From Qipengyuania aurantiaca (GTDB lineage: Bacteria; Pseudomonadota; Alphaproteobacteria; Sphingomonadales; Sphingomonadaceae), in assembly GCF_019711375.1 (NCBI RefSeq), contig NZ_CP081295.1:558001-622000 (forward strand): DNA of 64,000 nt, given 5' to 3'. Shown in pieces: positions 59,948 to 64,000 of the stretch (position 1 is the stretch's first letter; every line of letters starts with the position of its first letter). The notes beneath the pieces were generated by a model. The model worked only from the letters and a program-made list of their open reading frames with translations. It made no database searches and was not told the origin of the DNA. Position numbers and translations under genes: made by a program.

Positions 59948-60868
59948 TCACGCTTTTGGGCGCAGGCCGAGCATATGGCAGATCGCATAGCTCAGTTCGG
60001 CGCGGTTGAGGGTGTAGAAGTGGAACTGGCGCACGCCGCCCGCATAGAGGCGGCGGCACATTTCGGCGGCGATGGTGGCGCTGACCAGCTGGCGCGCCTC
60101 GGGACGCTCGTCGAGCCCGTCGAACAGGCCCTCCATCCAATCGGGAATCGCCGTGCCGCACAGGCCGCTCATCTTCTGGACGGCGGCAAAGCTCATCACC
60201 GGCATGATGCCCGGCACGATCTCGCCGTCGATGCCCGCAGCCGCGGCCTTGTCGCGGAAATCGAAGAAGCATTCCGGCTCGAAGAAGAACTGGGTGATCG
60301 CCCGGGTCGCGCCGGCGTCAAATTTGCGCTTGAGATTGTCGAGATCGGCCTGGCGGTCCGGCGAATCCGGGTGCATTTCCGGATAGGCGGCGACCGAAAT
60401 CTCGAAATCGGCGATCTTCTTGAGGCCCGCAATAAGGTCGGCGGCGTTTTCATAGCCACCCGGATGCGGGGCATAACCCGCTTCGGCATCGGGCGCATCG
60501 CCGCGCAGGGCGACGATGTGGCGCACACCCTCTTCCCAATATTGGCGCGCGACTTCGTCCACTTCCTCGCGCGTCGCTTGGACGCAGGTGAGGTGGGCGG
60601 CAGCGGGAATGCCGGTTTCCGCCACGATGCGGCGCACCGCGTCATGCGTGCGCTCGCGGGTCGAGCCGCCCGCGCCATAGGTCACCGACACGAAGCGCGG
60701 GTCGAGCGGTTCGAGCGTCTTCACACTCGACCACAGTGTCTCGGCCATCTTCTCCGTCTTGGGCGGGAAGAATTCGAAACTCACGTCGATATCCCCGGGC
60801 AGGCCGGAGAACAAACGGGCTTCCAGCGCGCGCTGAGCTTCGCGCATCTGGTCGAGCGTCGGGCTCAT
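59948..60868 (-). CDS. metF: 5,10-methylenetetrahydrofolate reductase
   Basis: 306-residue flavoprotein making 5-methyl-THF for MetH. DVSFEFFPPKTEKMAETLW, RFVSVTYGAGGSTRERTHD, AAHLTCVQATREEVDEVA and DAGATRAITQFFFEPECFFD are family landmarks. AGGAAATCCGC precedes the ATG at 60868, which overlaps the stop of the upstream regulator gene (ATGA). The methylene-THF it uses can come from the neighbouring gcv operon. Confidence 0.97.
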   Translation of the reverse strand: MSPTLDQMREAQRALEARLFSGLPGDIDVSFEFFPPKTEKMAETLWSSVKTLEPLDPRFVSVTYGAGGSTRERTHDAVRRIVAETGIPAAAHLTCVQATREEVDEVARQYWEEGVRHIVALRGDAPDAEAGYAPHPGGYENAADLIAGLKKIADFEISVAAYPEMHPDSPDRQADLDNLKRKFDAGATRAITQFFFEPECFFDFRDKAAAAGIDGEIVPGIMPVMSFAAVQKMSGLCGTAIPDWMEGLFDGLDERPEARQLVSATIAAEMCRRLYAGGVRQFHFYTLNRAELSYAICHMLGLRPKA

Positions 60869-61836
60869 GCGGATTTCCTTTCTGCGGGCCGGCGCCGTTG
60901 CGCGACCCAAATATTGATCCCGATTTCCCCGTCGTCGAGCGAGATCGGGGATTGCGGTTCGAAGCCTGCATCGTCGAGCAGGTCCTGCATCTGGCCCTGC
61001 GCAAAACCCAATCGCGCATGGGCGTGCTTCTCGCGCAGAACCTCGTGCTGGTGGGCGTCGAAATCGACGATCGCGATGCGACCGCCGGCGCGCGTCACCC
61101 GCGCCGCTTCGTAAAGGGCAGCAGCAGGGCTGTGGGCAAAATGCAAGACCTGATGGAACAGCACCGTGTCGAAACTTTCGGGCGGGAACGGAAGGCTGGT
61201 GAAGTCGCCCTGCACCACTTCGACCTGTTCGGCCGAGAGGTGCTGGAGCTTGGCGCGCGCGACGCGCAGCATGGCGAGGCTCTTGTCGAGCGCCACGATA
61301 TGGTCGGCCTTTTCGGAGAACAGCTCTGCCATTCGCCCCGTACCGGTGCCGATGTCGAGCAAGCGCCCCAGCCCATCGGTGCCGAGCGCTTCGGCCAGCG
61401 CGCGTTCGACCTGTTCGTCCGAGGAGTGTAGGCGTCGCAGCTCGTCCCAGTCATGCGCGTGCTCGGCAAAATACTCCTGCGCCTGCGCTTCGCGCGCGGT
61501 GCGGATTTCGGCGAGCCTCTGGCGGTCGCTTTCGCAAGCTTCACCGAAGGAGGGATCGAAGCTTTCAGCCCGCGTGAGCAAGCGGGCGATGTCGGAGCGC
61601 ACCGGGGAACCTTCAGGTGGATCGCTCGCGGCGCGCAGGAATATCCAGCTGCCTTCGCGGCGGCGCTCGACAAGGCCAGCATCGACGAGGATGCCGATAT
61701 GGCGCGAGACGCGAGGCTGGCTCTGGCCGAGCACTTGCGCGATCTCGCCCACCGCCAGCTCCATCGAGCCCAGCAGGCGCATGATCCTGAGGCGCGTGGG
61801 ATCGGCCAGCGCGCGAAAGAGTGTCTCGGTTTTCAT
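60865..61836 (-). CDS. ArsR-family regulator fused to a SAM-dependent methyltransferase domain
   Basis: 323 residues. The N-terminal winged helix (ALADPTRLRIMRLLGSMELA, then GEIAQVLGQSQPRVSRHIGI) is followed by a Rossmann methyltransferase domain from about residue 155, with the SAM motif LLDIGTGTGRMAELFSEKAD. It is translationally coupled to metF. Related ArsR proteins such as SahR sense S-adenosylhomocysteine and repress methionine-cycle genes; by analogy this one may sense SAM or SAH, which is inference. A dyad lies just ahead of its start. Confidence 0.9.
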   Translation of the reverse strand: MKTETLFRALADPTRLRIMRLLGSMELAVGEIAQVLGQSQPRVSRHIGILVDAGLVERRREGSWIFLRAASDPPEGSPVRSDIARLLTRAESFDPSFGEACESDRQRLAEIRTAREAQAQEYFAEHAHDWDELRRLHSSDEQVERALAEALGTDGLGRLLDIGTGTGRMAELFSEKADHIVALDKSLAMLRVARAKLQHLSAEQVEVVQGDFTSLPFPPESFDTVLFHQVLHFAHSPAAALYEAARVTRAGGRIAIVDFDAHQHEVLREKHAHARLGFAQGQMQDLLDDAGFEPQSPISLDDGEIGINIWVAQRRRPAERKSA

Positions 61837-61844
61837 TCCAGCGG

Positions 61845-61864
61845 CATATAAGGATATTTTTATG
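61845..61864 (-). promoter_or_regulatory. Candidate operator of the ArsR-metF-metH operon
   Basis: CATATAAGGATATTTTTATG is an AT-rich imperfect palindrome (7 of 10 pairs) in an otherwise GC-rich stretch, centred about 18 bp before the regulator's start. A GTCC/GGAC inverted repeat lies beside it (61864-61877). AT-rich dyads here are typical for ArsR-type autoregulation. The rest of 61837-62094 shows no gene. Confidence 0.5.
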
Positions 61865-62094
61865 TCCGTAAATGGACAAGCACGAAGGTTCGGCTTGTGT
61901 TCCCATAAGCACGGCTCTCTGCGGCGATTACCCTATATTCATCCTTTGGTCGCAAGCTGCCTGCCTGCGACTTCCTCGACTCACAGGATCGGACGAGGCG
62001 GCCGCGCGGGGTCATTTAGATTGGGCGCAGCTATGTACGGCATAAGGGATCAGCTTGGCATGACAGCCTCGCCTCGCCGTGCGCGCTTCATACG

Positions 62095-64000
62095 ATGACG
62101 GCGGCCTTCAACCACATCGAATGCGAAAGGGTCGTCGCCGACCTGCTGGGGATGCTGTCGCCCGCCGAAAAGGCCGGGCAGCTCGTGATGCGCCCTGTGC
62201 CGCCGGTCGAGGACCGGGAGGCGACCGAAAGCTTCCTTGCCGATCTTCGTGCCGGTCGCATCGGGACGGTCACGGGTGTTGGCGATGCACAGGAGGCCGA
62301 AAACCTTCAACGGCTTGCGCAGACGGAAACGCGGCTCGGCATCCCTCTCCTCATTCCGGCCGAAACCGGCTCGGGCGTGGAAACCATTTTTCCTTCCGCG
62401 CTGGCCGTCGCGGCCAGCTGGGACGCCGATGCGGTCGAAGCCGCCGGTGCCGTGTTGGCACAGGAACTCGATGCGCGCGGTGCCAATTGGGCGCTCACGC
62501 CTCCCTTACCGCCGAGCGGTATCGGAGGACTCGAGGGTCCGCAGGCCGACACCGCGCACACGCATCTCGGCGCGCAGCTCGCCGCAGCGCATATTCGCGG
62601 CCTTCAGGGCCGCAGCAGCCTGCGCAGCCCGGGCGTGCTCGCCAATCTGGCGTTTGGCGCGTCCGCTCGCGGCCAGGCCATATCGGCAGAGAGCAAAGCG
62701 GTCGCCGCGCTTGAACTCGCCCATACCGCCATCGGCGAAGGCGCTGTCGGCAGCCTTGCCTGCGACGCCATCACGCGAGAAATGCAGCCGGCGTTCGAAA
62801 CAGCCTTTGGCCTGCTCAAGGGACCCGGCGGCTTCGACGGCGTCTTCCTGTGCGAATGGAAGGCTCTCGCCGCTGAGCTGGCGGGGGATGAACTTGCGCA
62901 AGCCGACGAACGGGAAATCGATCCCGACACGTTGGTGGAGGCGCTGCAAACAGGCCGGATCGACCGCCACCGTGTTGACGACATGGCAGCGCGGGTCCTG
63001 CGGGCGAAATACCGCCTTGGCCTGCTAAGCTCGGCCATCGTCGGCAGCGTCCGCCCACAGCGTCACACCATGCCGACGCCGATCCATAACCGCGAAAGCG
63101 CGCTCGATCTCGCGCGCCGCAGCCCGGTGCTGCTGCGCAACGAACCCGCGCTGCTGCCGCTGGGTATCGATTCGGGGGATGTGCTGGTCGTCGGGCCGAC
63201 CGCCGCCGACCGCCACGCCCCGCTCGATGGGCGCGCCGGGGTTGCGGCCAGCCTGCTCGACGGGCTGGAGCAACTGGGCGTGCCGCATCGCTATGTGCCG
63301 GGCCTCGCCCTGCGCGATGCGGACCAGCCAGTGGATGCGCTCATCGGGGCAGACAGCATGGCCATCGGCATGGCCTGCGAAGCCGCTAAGCGCGCGGGAA
63401 CGATCGTGCTCGCCATCGGAGGCAACGCGCAAGGCGAACTCGGTGATGCCGAGAACGCCTTACTCGGCGGCCTTGCCTCCGTGACCGAGCGACTCATCCT
63501 CGTCGGCATGGGAGCCGCCCCTCTCGATCCGCGCCTGTCGGGGCGGACGCAGGGCACGGTCCTCCACGCCGGGCGGCTCGGCACGATGTCGGGCCACGCG
63601 ATCGCCGAATTGCTGACCGGCGAGGCCTCGCCCTGCGGCAAGCTACCCCTCACCCTCGCCCGCCCCGATGGAGCGCCCGGCCTGCCCTTCGGCCACGGGC
63701 TCACCTATGGCGATTTCGCCCTCACCGACCTCCGGATCGAAGTCGGGCGACAGCGCATCTACGCCTCGGCGCTTTTGCGCAACGCTGGCGAGGTCGCGGG
63801 GCTGGAGACCGTGCAGCTTTATGTCGGCGGACGAGGCGCGGCGGACGAAGACCCCGAACCCCTGCGCTTGGCCGATTTCCAGCGCGTCCGGCTTCACGCC
63901 GGTGGCAGCGAGCATTTGACTTTCGAGCTGGGGCGCAAGGAAATCGGACATTTTGCCGCGAACGGCAGCTTCCGGATCGAGGAAGGCGACCTCACCATCG
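62095..64000 (+). CDS. Glycoside hydrolase family 3-like protein with degenerate catalytic motifs, 3'-truncated
   Basis: At least 635 residues, running off the window. The GH3 scaffold is recognisable: an N-terminal barrel, ALAVAASWDADAVEAAGAVL, a second domain beginning SALDLARRSPVLLRNEPALL, and a C-terminal part with GKLPLTLARP and GLPFGHGLTYGDFAL. The catalytic hallmarks are altered: the nucleophile motif SDW appears as CEW (GGFDGVFLCEWKAL), and the usual DPRWGR and KHF substrate-binding motifs are absent. A glucosidase role is therefore doubtful; it may be a non-catalytic or changed-specificity relative. The ribosome binding site is weak. Confidence 0.8.
   Translation, partial: MTAAFNHIECERVVADLLGMLSPAEKAGQLVMRPVPPVEDREATESFLADLRAGRIGTVTGVGDAQEAENLQRLAQTETRLGIPLLIPAETGSGVETIFPSALAVAASWDADAVEAAGAVLAQELDARGANWALTPPLPPSGIGGLEGPQADTAHTHLGAQLAAAHIRGLQGRSSLRSPGVLANLAFGASARGQAISAESKAVAALELAHTAIGEGAVGSLACDAITREMQPAFETAFGLLKGPGGFDGVFLCEWKALAAELAGDELAQADEREIDPDTLVEALQTGRIDRHRVDDMAARVLRAKYRLGLLSSAIVGSVRPQRHTMPTPIHNRESALDLARRSPVLLRNEPALLPLGIDSGDVLVVGPTAADRHAPLDGRAGVAASLLDGLEQLGVPHRYVPGLALRDADQPVDALIGADSMAIGMACEAAKRAGTIVLAIGGNAQGELGDAENALLGGLASVTERLILVGMGAAPLDPRLSGRTQGTVLHAGRLGTMSGHAIAELLTGEASPCGKLPLTLARPDGAPGLPFGHGLTYGDFALTDLRIEVGRQRIYASALLRNAGEVAGLETVQLYVGGRGAADEDPEPLRLADFQRVRLHAGGSEHLTFELGRKEIGHFAANGSFRIEEGDLTI

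Overview
The window looks like a chromosomal segment of an aerobic, carotenoid-producing alphaproteobacterium of the Sphingomonadales, most likely the Erythrobacteraceae. The grounds are the high GC content, a crtY-crtI-crtB operon, a MetH split into two polypeptides, two-subunit glycine decarboxylase, many secreted peptidase-like proteins, and the short TTCGACAAGCTCAGG-type repeat that is common in sphingomonads. The assignment is inferred from gene content only. No phage, insertion sequence or CRISPR array was seen; this reads as core chromosome with a few local oddities.

Layout. 1-3 kb: two tandem chemoreceptors with almost identical signalling domains. 3-7.5 kb: a LacI regulator and a secreted beta-propeller amidohydrolase. 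7.5-12 kb: a polysaccharide flippase, a polymerase-like membrane protein and an EthA-type Baeyer-Villiger monooxygenase. 12-17 kb: a CinA-type protein, rplK-rplA, then two opposite-strand genes (PspA-like, CPBP protease) that separate rplKA from secE-nusG. 17-26 kb: an AGCS transporter, two secreted peptidases (DUF885, S9) and envelope proteins. 26-31 kb: the carotenoid operon crtY-crtI-lipoprotein-LOG-crtB, with stop/start overlaps at every internal junction. 31-35 kb: a biotin-dependent acyl-CoA carboxylase pair. 35-41 kb: Bcr/CflA efflux, dinB, pgl with a NUDIX gene, dps, a PhoX-like protein, an SDR and tRNA-Gly(CCC). 41-50 kb: DUF819, then valine catabolism (mmsA, acyl-CoA dehydrogenase, VOC, 3-hydroxyisobutyryl-CoA hydrolase, enoyl-CoA hydratase, mmsB), interrupted by a small lipoprotein/I78/RidA cluster. 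50-56 kb: the glycine cleavage operon behind a tandem glycine riboswitch. 56-62 kb: an ArsR-methyltransferase regulator with metF-metH1-metH2. The window ends inside a divergent GH3-like gene.

How they fit together. The valine genes convert isobutyryl-CoA to propionyl-CoA, which an acyl-CoA carboxylase could carry on. The gcv operon supplies one-carbon units as methylene-THF, which metF and metH use to remethylate homocysteine; the two operons are adjacent and on the same strand. The most notable anomalies are a frameshift in mmsA, a crtB with no canonical start codon at its expected beginning, a perfect 12-bp terminator whose loop holds the next gene's ATG, two unrelated genes inside or at the end of the gcv operon, and a GH3-like protein without its catalytic motifs.
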